Below are positions 24,835 to 33,164 of a stretch of 38,824 bases of DNA, piece after piece. Each line of letters begins with the position of its first letter. The first letter of the stretch is position 1. Both the position numbers and the translations under genes were made by a program. Origin of the DNA: Muribaculaceae bacterium (GTDB lineage: Bacteria > Bacteroidota > Bacteroidia > Bacteroidales > Muribaculaceae); NCBI GenBank assembly GCA_009775125.1, contig VSPD01000023.1, positions 1 to 38,824 of the forward strand, in the 5' to 3' direction. The notes beneath the pieces were generated by a model that saw only the letters and a program-made list of their open reading frames with translations, made no database searches and had not been told where the DNA came from.

Positions 24835-26289
24835 ATGTCGAAAAGCTTGTCGAGCAACATAGTGTTCAACGTAATTCTCTCTGTCTCGAATTACTTGTTC
24901 CCGTTCCTGGTCTATCCTTACGTAACGCGCGTATTGGGCCCGGACAGCCTCGGCATCTGCAATTTTGCCGACAGCATCGTCACCTGGGCCTCGCTAATCT
25001 CGCTCATCGGCATCCCCATCGTGGGGGTGCGCATCATTGCCAAGAGCAAAGGCGACAAAGAGCGGATGGCGAAAGATTTCACATCCTTGTTCATTATTTC
25101 CGGAGCCTTCACCATTGTTGTAAGCATTGGGCTGCTCGCGGCCACCTTCCTTGTGCCCAAACTGTCGGAGCATATGGAGGTGATGCTGATAGGACAGCTT
25201 AAATTGTGGGGCAATTTCCTGCTGTTGGAATGGTTCTTCAAGGGGCTTGAAGATTTTAAATACATCACGCTGCGGTCGATTATCGTAAAATTGCTTTTAG
25301 TGGCCACCGTCTATATCTTCGTTCACAACGAATCTGAATACACCACCTATTTCCTGCTGCTGTGCCTGTCGGTGGCCATAAATGCCGCAATCAACTGCCT
25401 GCGTGCAACCCGTCTGGTATCGTTGCGCTTCTCTTTCCCGTCGATCCGCGCGCTTATGTTGCCGTCGCTGATATTAGGCTCATACCTGGTGCTCAATTCT
25501 ATGTACACCACATTCAACGTGATGTATCTCGGCTTTGTCGCCGGAGAGGCCGAAGTCGGCTACTACACCACCGCAACCAAGATTTTCCACATAATCCTGG
25601 CCATGTATTCCGCTTATTCGCTGGCCATACTCCCGCGGGCAAGCTCGCTTCTTGGCGAAGGCCGTAGGGAAGAATTCAACCGGCTGATATCCATGTCGGT
25701 CAACGCGCTTATGATGTTTGCCATACCCATCGCCATTTTCGGCATGCTCTATTCCCGTGGCATCGTCTACACCATAGCCGGCGAGGAATTCGCCCCTACT
25801 ATCATACCTGTAATCATCACCATGCCTTTGCTTTTCATTATCGGCTACGAGCAGATTCTTGTGGTGCAGGTAATGATTCCGCTCACTTCCGACCGCGGCG
25901 TGCTCATCAACTCGATAGTAGGCGCCACAGTTGGCGTGATCGGCAATCTGTTGATTGTGCGTCATCTTGCTTCGGCAGGCTCGGCCATAGTGTGGTTTGC
26001 GGCTGAAATAGCCGTGCTTGTCACAGCCCAGAGATTTGTGTCGCGCAAAGGTTATTTCCATTTTCCTTGGAGGTCGTTGTGCCGCAATATCATCGGATAT
26101 GCTCCTTTCATAGCTTTGTCGGGCTTGCTTCTATACATTCCCGCACTTTCGCCAATCGTGAAAATGATAATAGGCGGCATAATTCTCATTCCTTATTTCT
26201 ACGCAGTGCAGCGTTTTTACATTAAAAATCCGGTATTCGGCAAAATGCAGGATGCCTTACTTGGGTATGTGAGGACCCCGCGGCAATGA
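24835..26289 (+). CDS. Oligosaccharide flippase (Wzx, MOP superfamily)
   Basis: 484 aa integral membrane protein with about 12-14 hydrophobic helices. It would flip undecaprenyl-linked sugar repeat units to the periplasmic face. The N-terminus (SNIVFNVILSVSNYLFPFLV, then YPYVTRVLGPDSLGICNFA) is characteristic of the polysaccharide-biosynthesis flippase family, and charged residues inside helices (WFFKGLEDFKYITLRS) fit it too. It overlaps the next gene by 4 nt (ATGA at 26286-26289). Family is firm; the sugar unit is unknown. Confidence 0.92.
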   Translation: MSKSLSSNIVFNVILSVSNYLFPFLVYPYVTRVLGPDSLGICNFADSIVTWASLISLIGIPIVGVRIIAKSKGDKERMAKDFTSLFIISGAFTIVVSIGLLAATFLVPKLSEHMEVMLIGQLKLWGNFLLLEWFFKGLEDFKYITLRSIIVKLLLVATVYIFVHNESEYTTYFLLLCLSVAINAAINCLRATRLVSLRFSFPSIRALMLPSLILGSYLVLNSMYTTFNVMYLGFVAGEAEVGYYTTATKIFHIILAMYSAYSLAILPRASSLLGEGRREEFNRLISMSVNALMMFAIPIAIFGMLYSRGIVYTIAGEEFAPTIIPVIITMPLLFIIGYEQILVVQVMIPLTSDRGVLINSIVGATVGVIGNLLIVRHLASAGSAIVWFAAEIAVLVTAQRFVSRKGYFHFPWRSLCRNIIGYAPFIALSGLLLYIPALSPIVKMIIGGIILIPYFYAVQRFYIKNPVFGKMQDALLGYVRTPRQ

Positions 26290-27545
26290 AACTGAGATTC
26301 TATCTTCTCATCTTCACGATTTTGGCATCCGTGTCGTTTTTCGACCCGGGGCACCGCCTCGACGGCCCTATCGGCAAATTACTGTTTTACATGTCGGTTG
26401 TGACATGCCTTTTCGTGGCGCTCAAAGACGGAGTGTCGCTGCGTGGCGTGCGCTATCCCCGATGGGCCTACGCTTTCATTATCGGCGGCATTGCCGTGTC
26501 GGTGCTGATGGCTTCGGCCTTCCATATGCAGACATTCACCGAGTCGGTAACCACCACGATGCCCTACATGCTCGCCTACCTGATGTTCTTCGTGCTCATG
26601 CGCTTCGACATCCCCACGGAGCGGCTGATGAAAGCCTATATGGTGCTTTGTGCATGCGCATCTGTGGTTTATTTCATAAATCTGGCAACGATGCCGTTCA
26701 ACATATTCGGACGCCCGATGTTCGATGCCGACGATGCTCGCGGTATTCTCCGCCTTCCGCTCGTGTTTGTCGAATTTTTCCCTGTAATTTTGTTCTATGC
26801 CATCAACCGCTGGCTCCTCGACGGCAAGTTTAAATGGCTTTTTCTCGCCGGAGGAACATCTTTGATGATTGTGCTTTCGGTAATACGGCAGGTGATAGGC
26901 CTCAGCGCATTGCTGGGCCTGTGGTTCATACTCAAACGAGCCAACACAAAAATCAGAATTGGCATAATCGCTCTTGTCGTGGCCTTCGGATTATTTGTAT
27001 TGCCACGTATTCCGATGTATCAGGCCATGATGGAACTTACCGAGAAACAAGCCGACGACAATACCGAAGAAGAGGACATCCGCATCACCGCATGGCGATA
27101 TTACACATACGACAACCAGACCAATACGCTTTCATCTATTTTGGGCAACGGCATGCCTGCTCTTGGCGTGAGCCGCTGGGGCATAATAATGGATGCTGAA
27201 ACTCTGGATCAGGGAGTTTTCTGGGTCGATGTAGGCTGGGCCGGATTTTACTGGCTTTTCGGAGCTTTCTCAACCATAGGCCTCCTCGCGCTTATTTTCA
27301 CAGCCATTTTCCGGCGCAAGCCTCCGCAGGAGCAGTTTCTCACATACTCGCTCATTTTCTATTTTGTCACATCGTTTGCTTCCGGGCCCCCGGTAATCTA
27401 CTGGCAGATTGTAGGCATAATGGTGGTGCTATATATGGTTTACCGCAAAAAAGACAATGCCCCGGAAAACGATACTCAACAAATCTCGTCAAACTCCAAC
27501 AATACGGAATATGCAGGCGACCGCCCTCATTATCCTCAATTATAA
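26286..27545 (+). CDS. O-antigen ligase/polymerase-like membrane protein (Wzy-type)
   Basis: 419 aa with about 10-12 hydrophobic segments and a larger loop (about 245-300) before the last helices, the usual architecture of Wzy polymerases and WaaL ligases. Sequence conservation in these families is low, so the call rests on topology and on the position between a flippase and a glycosyltransferase. It would join repeat units made by the locus. It starts within the flippase stop codon (ATGA) and its end overlaps the glycosyltransferase start by 35 nt, pointing to one polycistronic transcript. It could alternatively be a ligase. Confidence 0.75.
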   Translation: MKLRFYLLIFTILASVSFFDPGHRLDGPIGKLLFYMSVVTCLFVALKDGVSLRGVRYPRWAYAFIIGGIAVSVLMASAFHMQTFTESVTTTMPYMLAYLMFFVLMRFDIPTERLMKAYMVLCACASVVYFINLATMPFNIFGRPMFDADDARGILRLPLVFVEFFPVILFYAINRWLLDGKFKWLFLAGGTSLMIVLSVIRQVIGLSALLGLWFILKRANTKIRIGIIALVVAFGLFVLPRIPMYQAMMELTEKQADDNTEEEDIRITAWRYYTYDNQTNTLSSILGNGMPALGVSRWGIIMDAETLDQGVFWVDVGWAGFYWLFGAFSTIGLLALIFTAIFRRKPPQEQFLTYSLIFYFVTSFASGPPVIYWQIVGIMVVLYMVYRKKDNAPENDTQQISSNSNNTEYAGDRPHYPQL

Positions 27546-28479
27546 CAACGCGGCGGCCACGGCCGACTGCCTGCGCTCGGTGCGGACTTACAACTCGGCA
27601 CGGATAAAAACCGTGGTGGTCGACAACGCATCGCGCCCCGAGCAAAGAGAAGCGCTCATCGACGTGTTCCGCCGGGAGTTCGGAGATGGCGCCGCCGTTG
27701 TAGAAGCAACGGCCACAGGGGCTCGGGATGCCCTGTGCGGACGCGATGCCGCGCTGTTGCTGTGCCCCGAAAATTCGGGTTATGCGCAAGGCAACAACGC
27801 CGGGCTCGAACTGGCCTACGCCGACCCCGATGTAGACACGGTGATGATTCTCAACAACGACATTCTCTTTGTCGAAGACATAATTCCGGGATTACTCGGA
27901 ATACTGGACGCTCGTTCCGACGCCGCCATGGTGTCGCCCGTGCTCTACAAAAAAGACATGCAGGGACTCGACCTCAACTGCGCCCGCCGCAAGCCTGCTG
28001 TCGGGGCGATAATCAAGGCCAATCTGCTCCATTACTGGTGGAGGCTGCGCGGATACAGGCCGAAGGAGCAATATATCCTCGCGGAAGAATCTGCCCCGAC
28101 CTCCGGAGTAATCCCGGTCGACTTGCCGTCGGGCTCGTGCATGCTCTTGCGCAAGGATGTTTTCCGACGTATCGGAGGATTCGACCCTGCCACTTTCCTG
28201 TTCTACGAAGAAAATATCCTGAATGCCCGCGCCGAGGCGATAGGGCTGCGCAACTATCTGTCGCTCGACCACCGCTGCATCCACCTCGGAGCCGCCACCA
28301 CCTCTGCGCCGTCGCAGGCTTCATATCCGATTATGAAAGCCGGAGCCGAAAGCGCGTGCCACTATGTCGAGCACTATTCCGGAGCGTCGCTGCCGATGCG
28401 CCTGCTCCACAGGCTCTCGTGGCATTTCTTCCTGCTCACATTCCGGATTCAAAAAGCCCTCGGCATCAAAGTGGGCTGA
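27511..28479 (+). CDS. Family 2 glycosyltransferase
   Basis: 322 aa from the ATG at 27511, which places the GT-A start (TALIILNYNNAAATADCLRS) at the N-terminus. The GT2 pattern continues with VVVDNAS, the nucleotide-sugar region PENSGYAQGNNAGLELA, the acidic metal motif in MILNNDILF, and the acceptor region LPSGSCMLLRKDVFRRIGGF with FLFYEEN. This subgroup includes rhamnosyl- and other sugar transferases; donor and acceptor cannot be told. It is cytoplasmic, perhaps membrane-associated through its basic, hydrophobic C-terminus. It is the last and only glycosyltransferase of the visible locus and converges on recX with a 3-nt gap. Confidence 0.9.
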   Translation: MQATALIILNYNNAAATADCLRSVRTYNSARIKTVVVDNASRPEQREALIDVFRREFGDGAAVVEATATGARDALCGRDAALLLCPENSGYAQGNNAGLELAYADPDVDTVMILNNDILFVEDIIPGLLGILDARSDAAMVSPVLYKKDMQGLDLNCARRKPAVGAIIKANLLHYWWRLRGYRPKEQYILAEESAPTSGVIPVDLPSGSCMLLRKDVFRRIGGFDPATFLFYEENILNARAEAIGLRNYLSLDHRCIHLGAATTSAPSQASYPIMKAGAESACHYVEHYSGASLPMRLLHRLSWHFFLLTFRIQKALGIKVG

Positions 28480-28482
28480 GGT

Positions 28483-28965
28483 CTATTCCATTTCCATCGA
28501 GGCCTTGGCCGCGCGTATGGCCGCCGCCGCGAGTTGGGATTCAAATCCACGGCTGAGCAGGAAGCGGTAAAGAGCCGTGCGTCCTTCATACGACTCTATC
28601 AGTCCGGGGTCGCGCCTCATACGCGAAGCAAGCACATCGGCCAAAATCGACTTATATTCCTCATCGTCAAACTCATCCATAGCCTCGGCAATAGTGTCGC
28701 GGCCGACACCTTTTTCACGCAATTTCTGCGACACCTTGATGCGCCCCCACTTTGAAAAGCGGATTTTGTCGCGGGCAAAAGCCCGGGCAAAGCGGGCATT
28801 GTCGATAAACCGGCGGTCGACAAGACTGTCGATAATCTTTTCGGCATCGCCGGACAATATCCCCCAGCGACGAAGTTTCTCGCGAGCCTCGCCTGTCGAC
28901 TGCTCGGAGCGCGCGCACAGCGTCTCGAGACGCACAAGCGCGTCTTTTGCCGAAATCTGCTTCAT
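28483..28965 (-). CDS. recX: Regulatory protein RecX
   Basis: 160 aa from the ATG at 28965, chosen because it overlaps the prmC stop as ATGA; an ATG four codons earlier is also possible. RecX binds RecA filaments and limits recombinase activity. The chain is made of three-helix repeats, with CARSEQSTGEAREKLRRWGI, then IIDSLVDRRFIDNARFARAF and IKVSQKLREKGVGRDTIAEA, matching the RecX family, and length is ordinary. RecX genes often sit beside recA, but here the partner is prmC. Identification is good. Confidence 0.88.
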   Translation of the reverse strand: MKQISAKDALVRLETLCARSEQSTGEAREKLRRWGILSGDAEKIIDSLVDRRFIDNARFARAFARDKIRFSKWGRIKVSQKLREKGVGRDTIAEAMDEFDDEEYKSILADVLASRMRRDPGLIESYEGRTALYRFLLSRGFESQLAAAAIRAAKASMEME

Positions 28966-29804
28966 CGTCGGGCACATATAAAACGGTTGGCGCCACGGAA
29001 ATCACGGATTACATCTACCGAGGAAAATCCGTCGGACTCGAGCATCTTGTCGAGAGATTCGGCACACAAAGGGTTGATTTCAAGCCAAAGACTCCCCCCC
29101 GAGGCAAGGCTCCGCGCCGCAAGCCGCCCGATGGGACGGTAGAACCGCAAGGCATCGTCGTCGGGAACAAACAACGCCGAAGCCGGCTCGTGGTCCACGA
29201 CACGCATATCCATATCTTTGCGCTCGCTATCAAGCACATAGGGTGGATTGCTTACTATTATGTCGAACTCACCGTCAATATTGTCTTTCAGGATGTCGGC
29301 CTCGACAAACTTCACGTCGGCACGGTAGCGTGCCGCATTCCTACGCGCCACAGCCAAGGCGTCGGCCGAAATATCCACTGCCGTAACACGGGCAAACGGA
29401 AGCACCACGGCGAGCGTCACGGCGATACATCCCGAGCCGGTGCCAATGTCGAGCACACGCAAGTCAGTCCGGCCGTCATAAGCCTTGACAATAAAGTCGA
29501 CCAGCTGGCTTGTCTCGGGCCGTGGAATCAAAGTGGCCGGCGTCACCTCGAAATCGCGTCCGGCAAAAGACGCCACTCCGAGCACATATTGCAAAGGTTC
29601 GCCGGAGAGCACGCGCCCAACGATACGGTGGATATTTTCCACCGTGTCATCAAGCAACACACGGCTGCGGTTCAGCACCACATCCACCGGCTTATACCCT
29701 TTCACCGTCTCCACTATCACATTCGCCATAGCCCGGGCCTCGCCCTCGCCAACGGCAGGAGCAAGCCGCCCCTCAATATCCTTTAAAGCCTCGCCAATAG
29801 TCAT
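28962..29804 (-). CDS. prmC: Release factor glutamine N5-methyltransferase
   Basis: 280 aa, cytoplasmic. PrmC methylates the Gln of the GGQ motif in release factors RF1 and RF2, which improves translation termination. A helical N-terminal domain (about 1-75) precedes the Rossmann methyltransferase domain: LIPRPETSQLVD (92-103), SAM-binding DIGTGSGCIAV (119-129), and the substrate-binding NPPY (186-189). Length is standard. It overlaps recX by 4 nt. A REP-like palindrome lies just upstream of its start. Identification is firm. Confidence 0.95.
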   Translation of the reverse strand: MTIGEALKDIEGRLAPAVGEGEARAMANVIVETVKGYKPVDVVLNRSRVLLDDTVENIHRIVGRVLSGEPLQYVLGVASFAGRDFEVTPATLIPRPETSQLVDFIVKAYDGRTDLRVLDIGTGSGCIAVTLAVVLPFARVTAVDISADALAVARRNAARYRADVKFVEADILKDNIDGEFDIIVSNPPYVLDSERKDMDMRVVDHEPASALFVPDDDALRFYRPIGRLAARSLASGGSLWLEINPLCAESLDKMLESDGFSSVDVIRDFRGANRFICARR

Positions 29805-29840
29805 AAATATCTCCGATTAAAAATTTAGAGTAATCACAAT

Positions 29841-29864
29841 GTAGAGACACACGGCTCGTGCGTC
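29841..29864. repeat. REP-like palindrome, copy 3 (diverged)
   Basis: GTAGAGACACACG-gct-CGTGCGTC: two changes in the left arm weaken the hairpin, but the core ACGGCTCGTGCGTC is unchanged. It lies between prmC and the unknown gene at 29911. Confidence 0.7.
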
Positions 29865-29910
29865 CGCAGATGAGCAAAACATCCTGACTTGCAAATATAA
29901 CAAATTATTT

Positions 29911-30363
29911 TTATCCGTGAGCAAGGCTTCCGCCCTTGTCCCTGATATAAGAGACAAAGGTTTGAAGGTCGAAGGACATTATGCGGGCGGGTGGGTCGGC
30001 GAGGACGGCGTCTTTGAGGCGGGTCATATATTCCGTCGGGCTTAACCCCGAGGCGGCCGTCAATTCGGGGATTAGCCCCGGGTCTGCGGCAATCGTCATC
30101 ATCAGGCTGTCGAGGCGTGTCTTTTCAGCCGGCGTAAGCGCATTGTCGGGTTTATTCTTGCCATCGGTCACCTTTTCTTCCTCTGCCGGCAACAAGTCAC
30201 GAACAAGAAAGTTGAATAACGCAAGTTTGGTTCCCTTGAAATCGGGCATAACGCCTTCCGATTGATATTTGACAAGTGCCTTAATCACTGAGAGCTGCGT
30301 CTTCACGCCGCAACAATCGAGCACTTCGAGCCAATGAGGCAAGATAACAGGTTTGTTTTCCAT
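29911..30363 (-). CDS. Unknown protein, possibly DUF6291-like
   Basis: 150 aa, soluble, no signal peptide. The N-terminal region (ILPHWLEVLDCCGVKTQLSV, then IKALVKYQSEGVMPDFKGTK) has the helical layout of phage-related DUF6291-type proteins, but the match is by eye and weak. The C-terminal part is polar and acidic, ending DKGGSLAHG. A promoter of the TTTG/TAnnTTTG type lies upstream with a 29-nt leader, which supports a real gene. It stands alone between prmC and the tRNA gene. Function is unknown. Confidence 0.65.
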   Translation of the reverse strand: MENKPVILPHWLEVLDCCGVKTQLSVIKALVKYQSEGVMPDFKGTKLALFNFLVRDLLPAEEEKVTDGKNKPDNALTPAEKTRLDSLMMTIAADPGLIPELTAASGLSPTEYMTRLKDAVLADPPARIMSFDLQTFVSYIRDKGGSLAHG

Positions 30364-30396
30364 ATTTAAAAAGATATAGGTTCATTTTTCCGTTTG

Positions 30397-30428
30397 CAAA
30401 TATAGCATATATTATTGCAATTTGCAAA
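30397..30428 (-). promoter_or_regulatory. Bacteroidetes-type promoter for the gene at 29911
   Basis: On the minus strand TTTG (30425-30428), 20 nt, then TATATTTG (30397-30404) precede the ATG at 30363. The region also holds repeated TTTGCAAAT-like palindromic words. Confidence 0.7.
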
Positions 30429-30582
30429 TTTTCCGATGATTATTTGCATAAAAACCGGCTCTTTTTACCACGAATTACACAAATTTCGCGGATTTCACAA
30501 ATTATTTTGAATAAATTATGTTCCTACCGGGTGGATTCACTACTTGCCTGTTAAATAATAATGCTCTGGAATTACGGCTTAT

Positions 30583-30623
30583 AATAAAAAAATCCTTTCG
30601 GCAACCAAATTGCCGAAAGGATT
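30583..30623 (-). terminator. Rho-independent terminator of the tRNA-Arg gene
   Basis: Perfect 14-bp arms (30591-30604 with 30610-30623) around a 5-nt loop are followed on the minus strand by a T-rich run (30583-30590). It begins 6 nt after the mature tRNA 3' end. Confidence 0.88.
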
Positions 30624-30629
30624 CAAAAG

Positions 30630-30701
30630 TACGCCCGTGGGGAGTCGAACCCCAATCGATGGAACCGGAATCCATTATTCTATCCATTGAACTACGGGCG
30701 C
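30630..30701 (-). tRNA. tRNA-Arg, anticodon CCG
   Basis: The 72-nt minus-strand gene folds as a cloverleaf: acceptor GCGCCCG/CGGGCGT (first pair G-U), T8 A9, D stem GTTC/GAAT with loop AATGGATA, anticodon stem ATGGA/TCCAT with loop TTCCGGT (anticodon CCG, reads CGG), a 4-nt variable loop, and T stem TGGGG/CCCCA with loop TTCGACT. The discriminator is A; CCA is not encoded. It has its own promoter and terminator, so it is a single-gene unit. Confidence 0.96.
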
Positions 30702-30718
30702 ATCTCGATTTTTCAATG

Positions 30719-30749
30719 CAAAATTACAAAACTTATCTCGAATTAACAA
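30719..30749 (-). promoter_or_regulatory. Promoter of the tRNA-Arg gene
   Basis: TTG (30747-30749), 20 nt, then TAATTTTG (30719-30726) on the minus strand, 17 nt before the mature 5' end. It matches the Bacteroidetes consensus exactly. Confidence 0.8.
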
Positions 30750-31193
30750 GTTTTTTCTGCCGTTTTTGCGAATTCATTATCGAATTCATTATCGTTTCAT
30801 TCAACATCTTTAACCCCAGATAGGAGCGCAGAACATGAAATTCTTATTTTTTTCTGCGCCAAAGCCCCACCAATGACATTTTTTTTATATATTTGCATTT
30901 GATTTCAGAGCCATAGAGTTGGCAGACAAAATCAACACATTTTTTAAAAGGTGTTATTGAAATTTTATCTTCGTAATTCAAACTTGGTCGTTAGAATTTC
31001 TGCATGAAGATGAGATTGGCAATAGCACCTGCATCGGTTGCTTATACCCTGCCGTGATTGGCGGTTTATATAGCAATATCGGTGTGGGGCTATTGTTTTA
31101 TTCATGCAGAAAGGTAGACCAAGACCTGAATTACGGATAAAACAAAATACAATCCTCACACCTTTTTCATGTCTAATAACATAGCCCGTTTCA
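30750..31193. other. AT-rich gap holding a rod-shaped palindrome
   Basis: No convincing gene. It contains a 12-bp tandem duplication (30769-30780 and 30781-30792, CGAATTCATTAT) and the 180-bp palindrome described next. The 83-codon minus frame that crosses it is explained by the palindrome and is not called. Confidence 0.6.
30963..31142. repeat. Long imperfect palindrome, 180 bp, rod-shaped when folded
   Basis: The two halves pair along their whole length: TTTTATC/GATAAAA, CGTAATTCA/TGAATTACG, TTGGTC/GACCAA, TTTCTGCATGAA/TTCATGCAGAAA (30997-31008 with 31101-31112, perfect 12 bp), CAATAGC/GCTATTG, and inner TTGCT/AGCAA and GCC/GGC. It has no ORF I trust. It could be a MITE, a folded regulatory RNA on either strand, or a REP-type element. 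Confidence 0.7.
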
Positions 31194-31913
31194 ATGGAGG
31201 ATGAGAAACGTATCATTCACATGAAACAAGTCTATAAAGTCATATTAAATGTTGTCTTAATAATTATAGGATTATTTCTGGCAGCAAACTTCATATATGA
31301 TTTATTTACAAATACTCTTGAAACCTTTGTATCCATTATATTCAATGTGGCTTTTGGAGCGTTCATCTATTTAGTTGTTATAATTCATGATAAATTAATT
31401 AGTAAATCTCCTGTAGAATGGAACACTTATCCGGCGCTAAAATCCATTGTTAATGGAATATGTATATACTCAGGGTTCCTCTCTGCAATTCTATGTGTAA
31501 CCATTTTAGACTACATAAAACCCAACACATTATCCGTCAATTCATCTATTAAACAAATTGCTATAATTCTAATAATGTCTCTTTTCTCATGGTGGACCTA
31601 TCTTTCTATTGCCTATGCAAAGCGGTCTGCGACAATCCTTTTAAGAGGATTTATGATAATGAATATTTTATATTTTGGCTTACCATTAATTAACAGCGTA
31701 CTAAATTCGACCATTGATATTTATTTCAGTTATTGGAATAGCATTGAAACTCAGATATTTGTTCTTACAATCGTTTCGATTTGCATAAAAGGTCTATGCA
31801 CTTCTTTTAGCAAGTCTTGGAAAGAGCAGTTTAAAAATAGTAATGCACCATTCATAGTAATATGTACTATTGTAGCTATTTCTTATGCAATTATTAGAAT
31901 CCGCATAATATAA
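31194..31913 (+). CDS. Multi-pass membrane protein of unknown function
   Basis: 239 aa with about six to seven hydrophobic helices from residue 15 to the C-terminus (for example VILNVVLIIIGLFLAANFIY; IAIILIMSLFSWWTYLSIAY). The start is uncertain: the ATG at 31194 gives a short charged lead; the ATG at 31221 (MKQVYKV) would start directly before the first helix. The gene is clearly AT-rich and uses A/T-ending codons, unlike the surrounding housekeeping genes, a sign of acquired DNA. It lies 5 nt before a lipoprotein gene, so the two probably form a unit. No family recognised. Confidence 0.65.
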   Translation: MEDEKRIIHMKQVYKVILNVVLIIIGLFLAANFIYDLFTNTLETFVSIIFNVAFGAFIYLVVIIHDKLISKSPVEWNTYPALKSIVNGICIYSGFLSAILCVTILDYIKPNTLSVNSSIKQIAIILIMSLFSWWTYLSIAYAKRSATILLRGFMIMNILYFGLPLINSVLNSTIDIYFSYWNSIETQIFVLTIVSICIKGLCTSFSKSWKEQFKNSNAPFIVICTIVAISYAIIRIRII

Positions 31914-31918
31914 CAACT

Positions 31919-32416
31919 ATGATAAAATATATATTACTCCCACTGATAATGTTACAATGTCTTAGTTCGTGCTCCTATAAACGAGATTTCGAACAAAATA
32001 AATACACGATATATTGGCAAGACAATAATCTATGTATCACAATTCCTCATCCAACAATGGGAATTGTCCACCCTGGATTAGTAGATTGGCGAGGCGTAAA
32101 CCTTGAAAAAGTTGTTGAAGATATTTATAAAGAATGTTCGACTTCTAAATCATCAGGGAGTGTAAATGTCTGGGTGTTCTTTGAAAATCCGCAAACCGAC
32201 AAATACGGTAATGTAACAATGAAATACGATGATTACCTATTAGCCACTATTCCATTGTCTGAAGCCCGTAAATACAAATCCAGCAGGTTCCTTGATGCTG
32301 AATACAAACTAACAGAGGGCGTCCGTAACGTTGCTTTCGGGTCTACTAAAATTGAGGATGATTACGGGAGAAAAAGTCAATATCTTACGCCAAAAGACAC
32401 TTTTTATATCGAATAA
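31919..32416 (+). CDS. Unknown lipoprotein
   Basis: 165 aa. A lipoprotein signal (MIKYILLPLIMLQCLSSCSY; lipobox LSSC) anchors it to a membrane. The mature part is a compact alpha/beta domain of about 145 aa with no motif I recognise. It shares the AT-rich composition of the membrane-protein gene 5 nt upstream, and they are likely co-transcribed. Together they could be an envelope pair such as an immunity or stress device, but that is only a guess. Confidence 0.65.
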   Translation: MIKYILLPLIMLQCLSSCSYKRDFEQNKYTIYWQDNNLCITIPHPTMGIVHPGLVDWRGVNLEKVVEDIYKECSTSKSSGSVNVWVFFENPQTDKYGNVTMKYDDYLLATIPLSEARKYKSSRFLDAEYKLTEGVRNVAFGSTKIEDDYGRKSQYLTPKDTFYIE

Positions 32417-32742
32417 AAATCGGAACACCAATTGCCATCTTATATAAGAATGAGATCATTCAATATCACTTTTCACATATGCAAATATGCCTGATGCCGT
32501 AAAAATCAATTCGTATTTAATCGAACATAAAACGCAAAAGTTGAATTTGACAAATATATTAAACTTATACCGCTAAGTGTCTTTGATTAGAAAGTTATTA
32601 TAATCATGGTGTAGGAAAGTACGGCTCGTGCGTCTGCACCAAAACATTTTCAACACAATAAAAATACACTTGACCTATCATTTAACCAAAACAAAGAACT
32701 TGAGAAAGGCAATATCTAATAGTTTGGCCATCATTTTTTATT
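32417..32742. repeat. AT-rich gap with REP-like palindrome, copy 4
   Basis: A degenerate copy of the REP-like element lies at 32611-32634 (core ACGGCTCGTGCGTC intact, left arm decayed). The rest is AT-rich; a TGTCTTTG near 32578 is one base off a -7 element. I see nothing else. Confidence 0.6.
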
Positions 32743-32958
32743 ATGGCATGCATAGTAGGTGCGATTAGTATTATCTTTGAAGATTTTAAGGCTCCTTGGA
32801 ATTGGATTATTTTAATTGCTTTTATCTTAGCATCTATATTTTGGAGGCTTATTATAATCATGCTCGTTTCTTCATTAAGTCACGCATCCCCACCTATATT
32901 TGATAAAACTAACAAGATTGACAATTCCCACCCAAAACAATTTTTCACAAATAGTTAG
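32743..32958 (+). CDS. Small putative membrane protein, doubtful
   Basis: 71 aa with two hydrophobic stretches (MACIVGAISIIF; WNWIILIAFILASIFWRLIIIMLV) and a polar tail. It is AT-rich like its neighbours. A second frame just upstream, from a TTG at 32700, reads LRKAISNSLAIIFYYG and looks like the missing N-terminus of such a protein, so the gene may be frameshifted here, a remnant. No family recognised; it could also be chance. Confidence 0.35.
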   Translation: MACIVGAISIIFEDFKAPWNWIILIAFILASIFWRLIIIMLVSSLSHASPPIFDKTNKIDNSHPKQFFTNS

Positions 32959-33102
32959 AATATAAAAAACAAATAACTAAACTGACAGCATATTTTCTTT
33001 CTATATTTTCTCTTTCAGAGGGATAAATTCGAAAAGGCTCACTTTATATTCAACGAGTTTTTATAGCGATTTTTGGTTTCGGGGAATTTTATTGGGGAAT
33101 TG

Positions 33103-33133
33103 TTGCGTTTTAGGTGGAGATTCGTTATCTTTG
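33103..33133 (+). promoter_or_regulatory. Bacteroidetes-type promoter for pepT
   Basis: TTG (33103-33105), 20 nt, then TATCTTTG (33126-33133). The pepT ATG is 31 nt further on. Confidence 0.8.
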
Positions 33134-33164
33134 TGGCATATTATCAATACACACCCTCGAAACC

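Noticed and set aside
30583..30701. Integration of a mobile element at the 3' end of tRNA-Arg
   Set aside because: The tRNA 3' end faces left into its own intact terminator, and the AT-rich patch lies on the other side; no duplicated tRNA end was seen.
30965..31216. An 83-codon frame on the minus strand
   Set aside because: It runs through the 180-bp palindrome, has odd composition rich in Cys, Arg and His, and overlaps the start of the AT-rich membrane gene. The palindrome explains the open frame better.
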